Of a stretch of DNA of 64,000 nucleotides, positions 23,061 to 36,390 are shown piece after piece. The notes beneath the pieces are model-generated. The model was not told the DNA's origin and did not search any database. It saw nothing but the letters and a program-made list of their open reading frames with translations. Position 1 is the first letter of the stretch, and each line of letters begins with the position of its first letter. Made by a program: the position numbers and the translations under genes. Source of the stretch: Cristatella mucedo. Taxonomy: Eukaryota; Bryozoa; Phylactolaemata; Cristatellidae. Location: assembly GCA_009760855.2 (NCBI GenBank), contig WPIO01000007.1:922501-986500 (forward strand). Reading direction: 5' to 3'.

Positions 23061-24835
23061 GAAATGACCCTCTCGCGTTTCAGTTCTGGTAAATTTAAAC
23101 TTTCATGATTGCACGTTCACCTGCCGCTTCGTGATCTGATTTCTATATGATAAGCTTCTAGTTCCCCATCCCCCCAAAAAACAGGGAATTACGTAGAATG
23201 CATCGACGAATTCGCCATTTCTTATTCCGCCATGCCGTTCAAATCAATGAAGAATATCGTGCGGATTTGCGGCGATTGTGATTGACAGTGTTTTTGGTCT
23301 TGTCTCCTTTTGAGCCAAAAAGTAAATACGTTTTCAGCTTCTCCGTGTACGCTCGGTCTTTTATCGGTCTGAAGCGGGTTCACCAGTCAGAAACGTGAAG
23401 CTTCACCAAAGACTTAAGCTCGGCGGAAGCAGGTCCGTCAGTCGTTTTGAAGTGATACTAGTAAAGGATGGCATCTGTATTCCACAATCAATTTTCGATT
23501 GCATTGGTAAAACCATTCATTTATTATACTAAATGTTTCGTATTTCCGGTATATTGCAACTTAACCTGCATACTCGCTATCTAGCTGCAAACCGCAGAGA
23601 GTGCCTGCCATTGCCCACACACGATTGCACGTATGAGGCTTTCTAGGTAGGAGTGGCAAGCAGAGGCAACTTGGCTCATCTCTTTCTGAGGAAACGCTCG
23701 CCAAGATAAGCGACTCTTGTCAAGTCGTGTCTTACAGGGAAGGACGGCAGATGTTGTTTCCACGCGTTGAGTGTTTTGTTTGCTGCTCTGGCCTCTGAAA
23801 CTTGCTTGTTACTCAAGTAACCATCTTCGACCAAAGGCTTAGCCTCTACAATGTGAGCCCTCGATTATGAAATTTTTCCCTCTATAAACTCGCAAGACTC
23901 ATTGATTTCAAAACATTAAAGTAAATAAAAATAACTTCGGTAAGTAGCTGCTCGATTAGGATTGTAGGGAATCCGTGAGGCTACGCATTCAACATAAGGG
24001 GCATTTAGAACCGTCTATTTCAGATTATTTGAAGGGATCAGGCTAGTCCATATTTGCGACATGCAATGCCAGTTTACCAAGCTTCAGATCGGCATGTTTT
24101 TTTGGGAAATCTGACCCAGCTTCATGGCTACGAAGCTGTTCCAGCAGGTTGCAGTACGTTTCAATTCCCTGGTTATTTTACCAACACAGCTTCATTTTTT
24201 TACTTATTTTCTTTATTTTCTATGGCAAAGGTAAAGTGCAACCACCCGGGCAAAAATAAATACTTGGAGCAATAAATAAATTGAAGTATCTATGTAAAGA
24301 AATTTGGAATTTTTTAAAGTACTCCTTTCCATATGTTTTTAACGTTATAAGTACGTGCACAAATGTCACTGCTGCTAAGGATTTCACCGAATTATTGCAG
24401 CTAAGCCAATGCCTTTAGACAATCTGTATACTGTAACAAGCCAATCAAGGGGAGCCTAGCCGCTAAGAAGTTGACATAATCCTAATGCTCAGCTGAGTTT
24501 TGCAAGCTCTTTTATCTATTGTAAAACAATTAACCTTACTCGAGCAAAGTTGTCTCCTTCAGACCTTTAATCAATCATACTCTTTCATGACTCTATGTTG
24601 AGCCTCTGTTTAAAGGCGCATTAACCTGAAATTCCCTTCTTGTAATCCTATAGAAGCTCTAGAAAGTATCTCTTTACTTGATATTTTGAAAGCACCGTTT
24701 GATAGTGAATGAGGCTCTTTGAGAGAGATCTTTCTCTTGGTGGCTCCTTGAAAGCCAAGTACTTACTGCCATATTTATCGATGGCACATGGGTAGGACCA
24801 AAAAATAAAAAACCAGCTTTACCAATTGTCCTTAT
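23061..24835. other. No gene recognised
   Basis: Mixed composition with no exon or repeat family supported. A pyrimidine/T-rich stretch occurs at 24190-24220. Confidence 0.35.
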
Positions 24836-25282
24836 AACAATAGTAATAATAATAATAATAATAATGCACTTGATAAAGCGCCCTCAGAGAACTCAATCTC
24901 TCTCTAGGCGCTTTACATTTGCTGCAAAGGGAAATGCAATTAAATGGTGAGTAAAATCATGCATGATAAACAAACAAAATGAATAACATAGTTAGAAGTT
25001 ACATGCACAGGGTCAGCATGCAAATGTGGTTAGTGGCAGCATGCTCAGTGTCAGCACGCATAAGCACATAAAGGACGAATCACAGGGACCCACTAAATGC
25101 TGTCCTAAATAGGTGTGTTTTTAAGTTCTTTTTGAATGTGGTCAGGTCAGGGGATGTTCTGACGCAGGTCGGGAGGGAATTCCAGGCTTTGGAAGCATAC
25201 GAACTAAATGCACAGTCTCCAAAGGATTTGAGGTTTGTACGAGGTATTTGTAGAATGTTTGATTTCGAAAGCGGGTGGTACG
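24836..25282 (-). mobile_element. LINE family A, 3' end
   Basis: (AAT)n tail of about nine units (24840-24866), intact 3' UTR, then reverse-complement end of ORF2. Homology to family A stops at about 25282 (ggtacgat). Confidence 0.92.
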
Positions 25283-25439
25283 ATCCTTATCCCCAGTCCG
25301 ATCACTGGCAACCCAGGTACGACCAATAGCCGTGCCAATTTTCAAAGCTATCGTCATCAATTCTGTGGCCTCTGAATATATGAACACGTGATAAGAAATA
25401 TTCACGTTTTTACAGGATTCTTGGGAGTTGTGTGTGATG

Positions 25440-25555
25440 ACTGGCTGATTTAGCATAATGGTAACGGTACTTGCCCCAACCAAGAATAAGGTAAATGCAT
25501 TTGATGGTCGACGTCCTTGGCTCAAAACCCATGGCATATGTAAAGCCCGAGAATA
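25440..25555 (+). mobile_element. tRNA-derived SINE, family 2 (copy 2)
   Basis: Box A TAGCATAATGG (25451-25461) and box B-like GGCTCAAAACC (25519-25529). It aligns with 11061-11175 over about 100 bp. The box spacing (~60 bp) and lack of a cloverleaf argue against a functional tRNA gene. Confidence 0.5.
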
Positions 25556-25855
25556 GCGAATAAGATCTCTCTTAAGAGTGCTATATTAATGATCGATGTT
25601 TTTTGTTATGGCTAAATTTGCAAGCGATTTTGATCCCCTTTCAGGGGTTACACTGCTAGCTACCACATACTTCCGCTTGAAAGTGTGAAGAGAGTTATCA
25701 CCTATGCCGAACGGCGACGTTTCAAGTAATGAATTAGCCGTGATTATTGGAAGCTGGCCAATATAAGGCTTGTGCGTCGGAAAAGAAGACCATCGGAAAA
25801 GAAGATACGACTTTGAAAATCCCTTGCAATTCACGCTGACACCCATACATATTTT

Positions 25856-25966
25856 AGATATCCTATGCGCTGTCTCTGGCTTCGACGAGTTCCTCACAAC
25901 TCGCACGATGGACTTGATACTTTTTGGTAGGACGAAAGCATCGGCTGCTTTCCTAAAGTCAGCAGG
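25856..25966 (+). CDS. Weak internal exon candidate
   Basis: Open frame between an AG preceded by T-rich sequence (catattttag, ending 25855) and a donor CAG|GTGCGT (25967). The product contains SGFDEFLTTRTMDLILFG and ends AAFLKSA. Same strand as the 20859-21111 exon, so the two could belong to one gene with long introns, but nothing proves this. Family not recognised. Confidence 0.25.
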
Positions 25967-26173
25967 TGCGTGACACGTGAATTTTCGTGCGACTTTCCCT
26001 GCCTAATTTCTAAAGATGTAGGTCTAACTTGTATGTAATCGTGGTCTAAGGCATAACGTGCTCACGGAAGTAGCTTACATGATTTATATTCTCGTAATCT
26101 CATCCGGCCTAAATAATGATAGCATTATGCACGGCTATTTAATATCCCATTCCAATAAATGGTATGCCCACTA

Positions 26174-26420
26174 ATATATATATATATGTATATGTATATG
26201 TATGTACGTATCTCCTTCTGTAACTCCACACAGCCATACAGACTAAGTGGGTGTTGGGCAGTCGAGCTGTGGATAGCCCACTCACAGCCTGAGCGGCTTT
26301 CGGTACGCATTCGGTAACCAGCAGACTTCGTCTCACGCAACAAAGAGAAAGTGTGAAGCATAGTAAAATCAGGAAAGCAATGAGGGAAGACAAGAAGTCG
26401 AGGTGCCGGGTGGCAATAGC
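26174..26420 (-). mobile_element. LINE family B, 3' end
   Basis: A TA/GTAT-rich tail (26174-26205), then family B 3' UTR (gagcggctttcggtacgcat and tcgtctcacgcaacaaagag). Confidence 0.85.
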
Positions 26421-27349
26421 ACGGCTGTGGGGAGCAAGGGCGTCTGGGGTAAGGGTGTAAGGGTGTAAGGGGTAAGGACGAAGGGGGTGAGGGGGTAGGA
26501 TTTTGAATGCGAGTGAAGCCATCAAGAATAGGGCCAGAAAAGGGGTCAAAAGAAGTCAGTTCAATGCATGATAGGGAGGGAGCCACTAGTATCGTGATTT
26601 AGCTGCTACGCTGTTTTCTATTGATCGGATTAGCTGCTGCTTTGAATACGATTAGGCTGCAAACGATTAGGAGCTGAGGCCAAGAGTTAATAATTTAGGG
26701 AATATCCAGGCTATGTGAGTACACGAACTGAAGGCACCATCTCGAAAGGTTTAATTTAATAATTTAAATAACGGTTGCTTAAATTATATTTATAAGACTA
26801 GATTCAGACAAATAGGTCTGTGATACGGAGCTTAAAAGGTCTCGAAAATAAGTAGACCGGGGAAAAAAGAGTAGATTGACCTGAAAATTTTGGTGGATTT
26901 TTAAAGTAAATAAGTTGCTTACGGAGACCTATTGTAGGATGTTGAGGTGTGGTTTTCTGTGGTAGTACGATGTTTACACTAAAGAGGGTTCCTCACAATG
27001 CGTAAGCGTCGTATCGTTCAGACACATTAAACTGGGTATAAGAGGTTAGGGAAGTCTAGAAGGGATATCGCAAATGCATAAACAAACATAGCTAAGGGAT
27101 TTTCTTTATAGCTGGTAGGGGTTCCTCCAATGATATTTATCTGAAAGTATACCATATTTACCCTGGAGATGATATGGTCAACCAGTAAAAGGTCAATACG
27201 AAGAAGAGCAGTTTGATTGCATTTAGCACTTAATGGGGTGTGCTGGCGGTGTCCGTTTTGAGGGGTAAGCTTTTATATTTTCGAGTAGCATTCGCTTTCA
27301 CATCGCCAAGAAGTTAGTTTCATTGCCGTCTTATTTGAGAAAAGAATTT
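26421..27349. other. No gene recognised
   Basis: 26440-26510 is a G-rich stretch of repeated aagggtgtaagggg-like units. The overlapping minus frames that look Pro/Leu-rich come from it. Confidence 0.35.
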
Positions 27350-27500
27350 GTTCAGTCTCGTGAGATGAAGTCTGTTGGCTACTATTTCGTACCGAAAGCC
27401 ACTTTAGCTTTGAACGAGCTACAGAGAAACATTTTTGGCTCAACACCCACTTAATCTTTGTGGCCGTAAAGGAGTTATAGACGAAGATGCATTACGTGTG
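27350..27500 (+). mobile_element. LINE family B, diverged 3' UTR
   Basis: Retains gatgaagtctgttggctac, accgaaagcc and caacacccac in the right order and spacing, and ends at a decayed tail (gatgcattacg). Older than most other copies. Confidence 0.7.
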
Positions 27501-28159
27501 TCTGTGCCAGCAATGCATGCAGCAGAGAAGATAATGGAGTTACACGTGCTGTTTTCAGAAAAGTAATCGAAGAATAGGTATACGTATTTTGTCAAGCAAA
27601 CAGATGAAAGCACACATTTTCTTTTTCTGTCGTGCTTATTTCCTTATTGTTTAAATATGGCAGAGAGAACATGAGAATAAACAGTGCACAGCTTGTGGTT
27701 TTATTAGCTCCAATGCCTGACCAGAGCATACTTGTAAAGCTTGAAGGTTGCTTAGGGGGGTTTAGCTAGTCTGTCACTGATCGCAGTAGAGCCTTTAATA
27801 GAAAGAGCTGTAAGATATTATAATGGAAGGTATTGCATTTTTTCAGGTCTACCGTTGACATCCTTATGAAAGGTTCAAAAGCTTTTAGAACAGCGAATAA
27901 ACAAGATTTGAGGCTAATGACATAACTTTCATTACCGTATAGCTATGTATACCTGCTTCGTATAAATTCGCATTGTGGGTGGCTGCAAGCAACCTCAAGC
28001 TTATAGATGATAAGATCTGCTATTTACTTATTGTCAAACTAGACTAACCCAGATGTGGGAAGACCTCAGCCTCAATATTGACCCACTGCAATATCGTTTC
28101 CGTGACGTACGCCTGTAATTTAGGCGTAATATTCCAAAGCGACTTTTCATCGATTGAAT
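27501..28159. other. No gene recognised
   Basis: Nothing supported in this interval. Confidence 0.35.
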
Positions 28160-29130
28160 TTGTTTGCCCTTCCATCGATTTGTCATTCTTTCAGCTAAGG
28201 AGCATCACAAAAGCAGGGCTCGCTCGAACATGTCAGTCACATTAGTTCTGGCGTTCGTGACGTCAGACGCAGATTACTGCAATTCCCTCTCGTCAGAACT
28301 CTCGGCCAGTGTCCTGTATTATCTGCAACTTAGGAAAAAGTCATCAGCTGGCCTGGTTTGTCTTTGAAGACTTGAATGATACGTCACATCACTTCTATGA
28401 AAGCGCTACTGGCTCTCAAAAAAGCATTGGCTCTATTTCCAGATGCTCTGTCTAGCTTACTGTTCGCTTTGATCGCTTTCGCCAACCTACCATTCTGACC
28501 TCCGTATTCGTCAACTTGTTCTTGCACCACCCACTCTTCTGCATCTAGTCCTTTCGCCGTCACTCGCACTAAATTGAAATTCCTTTGGTGATCGAGCCTC
28601 AAGGCTTATCACGAATAGTCTGGGACTTGCATCTTTCCGTGGTCTCGGCCTGCATCTAGGCTTTTTCGTCACGAACCTCACAAAAAACCACTTTGCATCG
28701 ACTTGCACTGTCTCCCCATCGAGCAGAGCTTGGGCTTCAAGTTTTTCTCAGTTACCTATAGATCCTTCCAGTCTCTTGCTCTAGTCTGCCTGTCAGCATT
28801 ACTGCCAAATCAAGATAGGCATCGCACCATCTGGTCTTCCGATCTTTATCGTTTTGCTGTGCTCCTAGCTAAACTGTAACTCCTTTGGCGGTCTTGCCTT
28901 TGGTTCCTGAGCTCCCAAAGCCTGGAACTCATTCCCGACTGACGTCATGACATCCCCAGATTAGAGGATATTTAGCTGGGACTGCGTGAGTTGTTTATAA
29001 TCTGTTTATGCATGCCCACACTATGAATGTTATCCTCAAGCAAGTTACATGCTTCCCGTTTACAACATGTGTAATGTGCTAGGAAGCGACTCCGTACTCT
29101 TAGGGCGCTAAATAGATTACCTTAAATTAG
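28160..29130 (+). mobile_element. Old LINE family A-like copy, interrupted
   Basis: Shows AFVTSDADYCNSLSSEL, then SSAGLVC near 28340. After about 300 unrelated bases (28380-28690) homology resumes with IDLHCLPIEQS and YRSFQSLALVCLSALLP. AWNSFPTDVMTS and a decayed 3' UTR (gggcgctaaatag) follow. Highly diverged. Confidence 0.65.
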
Positions 29131-32100
29131 TGTTATAATTTTATATGTTTTGAACGTATGAATTCTCAGATATGTATACCCCTGAACGGATACAGCAGGT
29201 ATTTAGCCTTCATAACTAGTAGTGGGAGATGAAATTCAAGATAAGGTCATTACTGATAGGATTAAAGTAGGGCATTGAAGGTAATCCAAAAATGAAGGAT
29301 TGGGGTTCCAGGATGGAAGCACGGATTAGATCGATGCTCCTATTTAATCTATTTTGCTGACAAATAAATGCAATAACAATATTCTAGATCACCAAAAGGA
29401 GAACTTGATAGGATGCTTATACTGGAGTGGTTAGGGATGTGATTGGCTGTTGATGTCAACACTTTTAGATTGTGTGCATCTTACTCCGTGCTCTCGAAAA
29501 ACCTAGACCTAACCTTAGCTATGGCGTTCTTAAAGTTTCTCACTTTGCAGATGGTTTTTGTAGATCTACCGGTATAGAAAATGTCCAACTGAATGAAATT
29601 CGCATTCATATTTGGTGCCTTGGATATGGCCGTAATTTGATTCGGCAAAACGTGGTTGCGGTAATAAACAAAGTTGAATGTGTGACCTTCCGCCACGAGA
29701 GTGTCTCTGAGCATGAGCCCGAAGCGGAAACGATTTAGCCTATGGTGAAATTCAGAAACGATAGGTCAGTTTAGTCATCGAAATGATCTTGAATCACCAA
29801 GTACAAAACAACGGACGGACCATTTATGAAAAATGAAATCTTAAGCAAAGCAAGAATTGGTGCCAGATGGTGTCCGAATACGCCTCCACAATTGATCGTC
29901 TTCTCTTTAGAGTGCAACTGCGATTAACCGCTTGCTTTTGTCGGACTCGAGTTAAGATACATGCTTAAAAGATTGCGTTGAGAGGACTGCAAAAGGCTAG
30001 AAATTAATGGCTTAATCAGTGACTATAGTGACTCAACAACCGGTTTTAATTTAATTCTGGTTATAAAAGAATCCAAAGCTCTTTGGGTTAGCTTTGTAAC
30101 GTCATACCAGCTTGTCGATTTTAGCCGGATTACAGTCACCGCTAACAGTTCGAAAGCGCTGTCAAAAGTGGTATCACCTATTGATAGAGAGCCAAAGTCC
30201 GCTGGGCAGTGGCCCCGGGTGCATAGTCGGCCTGACGACCACTAAGAATAATTTCTGAAGGCAAGGGATTGTCTAAGGGAGTGCGTGCTTGCAACAGTGC
30301 AATGAATTCTATGAGTTCAAGCGCTTGAAACTTGATAGTTAACATCTACTTCTTACAGGATTAAAAAGATAACTCAAAGAGAATTTTCTACCCATAGAAA
30401 GAAAAGAAATGACGTTATTTTAGAAAGTAAGTGCTTAGGTTGCCTTAAGTCGGCGCACATTTGTTAGAAATGACTATTCTATTGCCATTGTATTAGTCAC
30501 TACTTAATCTCAGCATACAAAGTCTCTGGACGAAAAAGCTTATGACCTATTATGCCTGTTGCCGCATCTGCTCCAATTGGTAGGGCTTTAAGTATTAAGA
30601 AAATCAAAATGAATGCTTGCTATTAATCAGTTGCTCTTTAGCTTTATCTAATATAGAAAACTTGTGTGCTAAACTTTAAAGTTGCACTAAGGAAGATGAT
30701 ACTGACAACGGATCCTAAGTAACATCATCTATCCCTAGCTTGAAGCGAAGTTTGAAAATATAGTCGACTGCCCATAACATCTAGGTCATAAATTTTGAAC
30801 TTCAATGTTTAATAAACGTGCTTTGGCACGTAATAGAGTAAACTATGCTGCTTTAACTCTAACATTATCAAAATAGCAGTACAATTGTGGTTCCCAACAA
30901 GGCCATTGTGGGAGTTGGTAATATATTTCAAGTTTTTGCACTTGGGTGCAGAATCTGTATTCCTAATCCTTTGCGACTAATATAAATGGAAAACAGCTTT
31001 TTTCTGGATAAATATCCGCGTCAGTATTAAAGACAGTGATATATTCAAATTCTCTGGGTTTTTTAGGTACTCTGCGGACGTATGGTTCACAGATTTAGAA
31101 CACAGTTTTTTACTAGCGGATTTAGTAAGGATTAAGTGGACATAACAATATAGAGTAGTATTAACTTAAGTGCAACAGTGACCTCTAACTGAAAATTGTG
31201 TTCGATGTTATTTCATAATGAGGGAATGATAAATATCCATTTTAGATTGACGTGTTATCAAAAGGTTGCTTGCACCATGCAGATGCATTGTACATGTGCG
31301 TGGACAATTTATTAATACATGAGCGAACTGGATCTAAATGAAAGCTTCTGTTAGGATCAGCGAGGTCTAAAGACCATATTTCTGAATTGCTGTCGGAAAT
31401 CGAGACAATCCAATAGTACCTTATTTCACCTGCGAAAAATGCAAGAGAACGCTTCATAATAAGGCGTCAAATTATTCCTCCTTTTATGACACTTCTTGCA
31501 CAATACCTAGTAATGTACGATGTATAAATTTTAAATGTTCATAAATTTGGGATTTTACAGAATGGTAGAGCTACGAGAAGATTTCTGATGAAGCTTTATA
31601 TCCCAAGAACTTGGTAGCCGTCCACTAACTACCTTAGAAGCTGCGACTTCTGAATGGTAGACTCTTGTAAACGTCAACCCAGCAAGAATGCGATACCCAT
31701 CATGTATCAACACATTCCATCATCCATTAGCCCTGAATCACACTACTCGAGCTTCCCGAATCAAGCGGTCGAAGAGGGATCAGCCCACTTCAGGAGTGAT
31801 CCCCGAGTCCGACAGTGTCAGAAATATTGCAGAAACAGATTCAATTTTAATACATGAGGCCCATTAGAGACAGCCGTACAAACCAAACAGAAAAATGTCA
31901 ACGTTCTGATCTGACGAAGCCTAATCCTAAGTTTCTGAAACCTAGGCTTCAGATTTGGAACTTAATTGGTGAACGTGTGAAAGTGACAGTTCATGGAAAT
32001 AGTCACAAGCGTTTATCTACCTTCATCAGTCAGAATGACCGCATATACGCATAATATAGTGTGGCTAGTCCATTCGAGGCTTAGGGAACCACATGTAATC

Positions 32101-34377
32101 TCACTGCGTAGCTCAATTCATTGACAGTTAATCCATAAGCCTCTAAGGCTTGCTGATTGATAACGAGAACAAGAACCAGCCTCTCCATTAGGCTCGTTCT
32201 ATGCATTGCATAAAGGACTAAACCTGGGTCAAAATGTTGCCGCGTGCCTGAAAACATGGCTACAGTGGCTGAGAGACCGTTGGGGTATTTTAAAATGGTC
32301 TTTTCCATTTTAGCCTCCAAGGTGGTTTAACGAAGCTGCCTTGTTGTCTTGGCCTAAGAGGCAGCAATTGCAATACCGCCCATCTATCAGAAGGGTCTGG
32401 CCAAAGGGAAACAATTTGGCGATTTTCTATACTTCGTAGGCACAAGCAATTAAATTATGGCACTAACTACCGAGGTAAAATGTCATAGCACAGGGTAACT
32501 AAATCGTAGTGCTTTTATAAAAACCCGTAGAAAGTATCATCCCTTGTCAGCCACTCCATACTGCTTGCAAAAAGACACACCAGCTGATTAGTGGTAACAG
32601 CAATTTCAGGTTGGTAATAGTTTAGTTTCAGAACGTGAGAGCACCTAAAGAACATTTCAGCTGTTTTTTAAATGCCCTTTAAATCATCAGAGGATATTAA
32701 TGCACAGCCTTAATGTCTTAATTAGTAGCCTTTACGAATCTGTTTCTGTCATGCGCTATTTAAAGTTAATTTTAATGAGAGCTTCCGTTGAATGAGGTGA
32801 GAAATTATCAGACAAACTGACAACTTAATTATACATATTTAGATAGGCTAGTGCCACACACCTGAAAAAAGACGATCGTATATACGGAGCTTCCAGCTCT
32901 CAAATTCAATAGTTGATATTTCCTGCGGCTACTTCTCAAGGTACTGCAGGGTCCACGAGACGGATAGCTCTACTGTTCGCATGAATGTTTAGCCATCCTC
33001 TCTTTAGTCTCTGATGCCTCAAATTAATTTACATTGCCGTTTTTGGCTAATCTTTAACACTTCAAAGTTCCTAATGCTAATCCTAATATGAGAGGGCCTG
33101 TATAATAAAATATCTTAAATACGTTCGTATCAATAATAAGCCCGTTTGAAGCGGGGCAAACATAGGTACGAGCTGAATTGAGGAGGTATCCAAAAAGCCT
33201 AAATGAGCTGGATGGAACATGATAATTTATTCTCCAGATTACTAATGCCCTATGCGAAGAAATTGTTGACGTCGTGGTAGAAAAATTAATCAGGTAAAAC
33301 TAAATGTACAACTAGCTTTTCCTTGGTACACACGAGTTATATTTGACACTCTCTGTATTTGTAAATCTTGCTACAGCTTTGCATGCTTCGAGAATTACAT
33401 TTCTTGTTCTTCCAGATAGCTGTCAAGGCCATACTTCCGGAATCACTGCCGGGATTCTTGGAGCCTTCGTGAGGAAAGCCACAATGGACGTTTATCGAAT
33501 TTACTAGACTTATTCAGATGCTGATCTTCAGACGCTATCATCAGAACGATACTCGGAAAAGTTCATTTTGATGGGTGAATTTTATGTTAGATAGTGAAAG
33601 TCGCAACCCCGTGTCATGTGCATTGGCCTGTTTAGAATGAAACACACACAATCCATTCAGAAAACGGACGTCGCGATCTATATCTTTCTACTTTGGAGCT
33701 CACATTAGCCAAGCCACAAATAAAATTTTGCCAGGACTGCTTTAATGATGGCTGGCTAGGCAAAAAGCTATCAGCTACTTGCGTGAATTCACCAGCTTGA
33801 CTGGCTGAGCATTACTAAGCAAGTGGTATGCCACTAACTTACCTCTAAGTGACATTACCAATCAATGACTTTTAATGCCGGACCAGCCCGTCGGCCGTGT
33901 TGCAGTTTGATCACTAAATCTACCTTTAGTGATTCTGTAAATGGCTGTGAAAATATTTCTAGCATTAGATCAATTTAAAAAGATGGAATGGAATTTACCT
34001 GAAAGCGAAGCGTTCGTTTGTGCTTTGCCTAAGCGGATTCCAATAGTTACTAATTTGGGCTTGGTATTACCATTTACTCTGGATGGAGCGTAGGTATACT
34101 ACCGTAGTACGTCCCAGTCACCTCACCGACGCTCCTGGTCGCGTACTTTGAATTTCGCTCTCGAGGTTATTTTTCCATGTGTCACTGCAAAATAGTGAAT
34201 GGGTGTGTGATTGTGAGCATTACTTGGAGTCTTCACTAGCTTGCTAAGATAGGCCTACGCAGGAGTCGACTAATGAGCGTCCGCTTTAATGCTAAAGCAG
34301 ATCATTCTGCTTAAACGAACGAGAATCACTATCGGGCCAGCAGACGTGTCACCTCTGGGATAGTTCGAATCGTACTT
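29131..34377. other. 5.2 kb without recognisable features
   Basis: AT-rich, frames short on both strands. I see no LINE, SINE, microsatellite or exon with supporting splice sites. The longest frames (29472-29738, 31654-31857) show no family resemblance. Confidence 0.4.
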
Positions 34378-34446
34378 GTCCGATCGTATCCATTAATCCA
34401 TATCGTATCCATAATCGTACTGTCTGATCGTATCCATTATAGTACA
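34378..34446 (+). repeat. Short tandem repeat of a cgatcgtatccatta unit
   Basis: About four imperfect units alternating cgtatccat(t/a)a with gtac(t/)gtc(c/t)gat. Isolated, with no similar array elsewhere in the window. Confidence 0.75.
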
Positions 34447-34559
34447 TTGTGCGGCAGTCAATTGAATACAGCATCACCTCAGTCTAGACCGGAGTCCCAA
34501 TAAGATCTTCTCTTTGCCCTTTGATGTAGTCTAATTATGCAGAGCCTCTCTGGAAAGTG

Positions 34560-34790
34560 ATAAGTGACCGCAGCTACCAGTTCTATGCCGACGACACCCA
34601 GCATTGCCTGTCATTTAAGCCCAAAACCAGCTGAGGAGACGGGTGCACTGGATGCCCACCTTGCAGAAATTAGATCATGAATGTCGGCTAATTATCTTAA
34701 GATATTCCGTTGATAACCAAATATCTTCTAATGGAACCCTAAATGCATGACTACAAAAAATTATTTGCTCTATAATTAGTGGTTCCATGG
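34560..34790 (+). mobile_element. LINE RT fragment with YADD box
   Basis: Reads YQFYADDTQHCLSFKP near 34580, then in other frames a decayed ALDAHLAEIRS-like segment. Resembles family B ORF2. No 5' or 3' end attached. Confidence 0.7.
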
Positions 34791-35469
34791 TGCAATATAG
34801 TGCTCGTCCTCGATGGCAACTATGTGGCGTCAAAAAGTTTCATTTGGAAGTCTGCTTTCTTCATATCTATTAGTCAAGTTCGATCCAGATCCGTGATTAG
34901 GGGCTGGATAGTAAAAGATTTTACTAGTTCATTAGGTTTTATCAAAGACTTGGACTACCAAAACTTAGTCTTGGAAGGACAACCAAATATGTCGTTAGGT
35001 CTCTACAGCTGGTAAAAAATGTACTTCAAGGTTGTGTATTAAGTAGGATAAGTAAAATGTAATGGGGCTGAATTGAACCTTCGGACTTATCCTGGAACAC
35101 AGTAGCCCAAGATGATCGTGTACAGCTGGACAAAAAAGGGAAAGAGAAACTGACTAGTAACTTGCAACGAGTACTCTAGTCACGCTTTCTTGTGTAAATG
35201 TCTACGTACTAAGTGCCCCTCTAGTAGCTCGTAAGCTGAAACAGCTTCGGCTTCATAGCCTTGTCAAGCGGCTTAGTGTTGCACTTGTGTAAATTGGATG
35301 CTTTAAGCTATATTATGCACTTTTGGCCATCTAAAATGAGGTTCAGTTCTCTGATGGTGCTATGCAAACGCATTATTGTTTTTATTAATATTATTAGTTG
35401 TCCGGAAGTGAGGTACTTGCACTTCGCAAATCAGGTTGTTGTTTACAGTACTGCTGCAGGCAATAGTAA
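34791..35469. other. No gene recognised
   Basis: The first 100 bases may extend the preceding RT fragment (LDGNYVASKSF), but this is uncertain. Confidence 0.3.
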
Positions 35470-36180
35470 TAGCACATAATAATAATAATACATCTGACAT
35501 AAAGCCTTCGGGTAATTCAGTTTCTGTATACTCACTTTAAATTTGCTGTATAGGAAGCTCGATTGAATGATTAGTGGTAGCATGCTCAACGACAGCAAGC
35601 ATAACATGGCTAGGCGTGACATGCACAGGATCAGCATGCAAAGTGGGTTAGTGGCAGCATGCACAGTGTCAGCACACATAAGCACACAAAGAACGACTCA
35701 TATGGATCCACTAAATGCTGTGACACATATATGCGTGTTTAGGTTCCGTTAAATGTAGTTAAATCATGGGATGTCGTGACGTCAGTCTGGAGTGAGTTCC
35801 AGGTGTTCCGTGTGCATTGGAAGCACACGAACTAACGGCACGGTTTCCAAATAATTTGAGGTTCGTAAGAGGTACATTTAATCCGTTAGTTTGAGAAATG
35901 CGGGTGGTTAGATGCCTAGCCTGATTGTAAAGTAGTTCCGATAAGTAGGCTGTAGCCAGAGAACAACGGACCTAAAACAGTGAGGGACAGAATTTCTAAG
36001 TCGATACACTGCTTAACCGGTAGCCAGAGCAGGTCGTGTAGAAGTGGTGTGATGTGGCAACTGGAACGCTCACGACAGACAAGCATAGCCTTGAGAGTTT
36101 CGCACCAAGTTAAATTGCCTGCTTGAACGGACCGGTAGACCAGCAAGCAGTGATTTATAGACGTCGAGACTGCTTGAAAA
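35470..36180 (-). mobile_element. LINE family A, diverged 3' part
   Basis: (AAT)n tail at 35478-35490, then a diverged 3' UTR with gtgacatgcacaggatcagc still clear. The reverse-complement C-terminal segment follows (LHDLLWLPVKQCIDLEILSL), with stops. Confidence 0.85.
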
Positions 36181-36214
36181 GTTCGCAACTTTCAGCCTAC
36201 TCACTTCATCGACT

Positions 36215-36390
36215 GCCATTCTGATGTTGCAAGACTTCTCACTTTTTCCCCTGAGATAAAGTCTGTTAGCTACGGTAAGCGCATTGAAAGCATCGGAGGC
36301 ACTAAGTTTGCTTAAAAACTCTTCTCTATAGCACTCACTTCCACCTTGTGGCTTTTTGGAGTTCCGGCAGTCGATAAAATAATTAAATTA
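36215..36390 (+). mobile_element. LINE family B, diverged 3' UTR
   Basis: Order of gataaagtctgttagctac, cactcacttccacc and ttttggagttcc matches the family B UTR at reduced identity. Confidence 0.6.

Noticed and set aside
25440-25555. Functional tRNA gene
   Set aside because: Boxes A and B are present but no cloverleaf with a credible anticodon arm forms, and a related copy exists at 11061.
26125-26586. Two long overlapping minus frames rich in Pro, Leu and Ser
   Set aside because: They cross a family B LINE 3' UTR and a G-rich low-complexity stretch; neither resembles a protein family.
28384-28708. Minus-strand ORFs in the interruption of the 28 kb LINE
   Set aside because: Two mutually overlapping frames without motifs; likely chance ORFs in inserted or badly diverged DNA.
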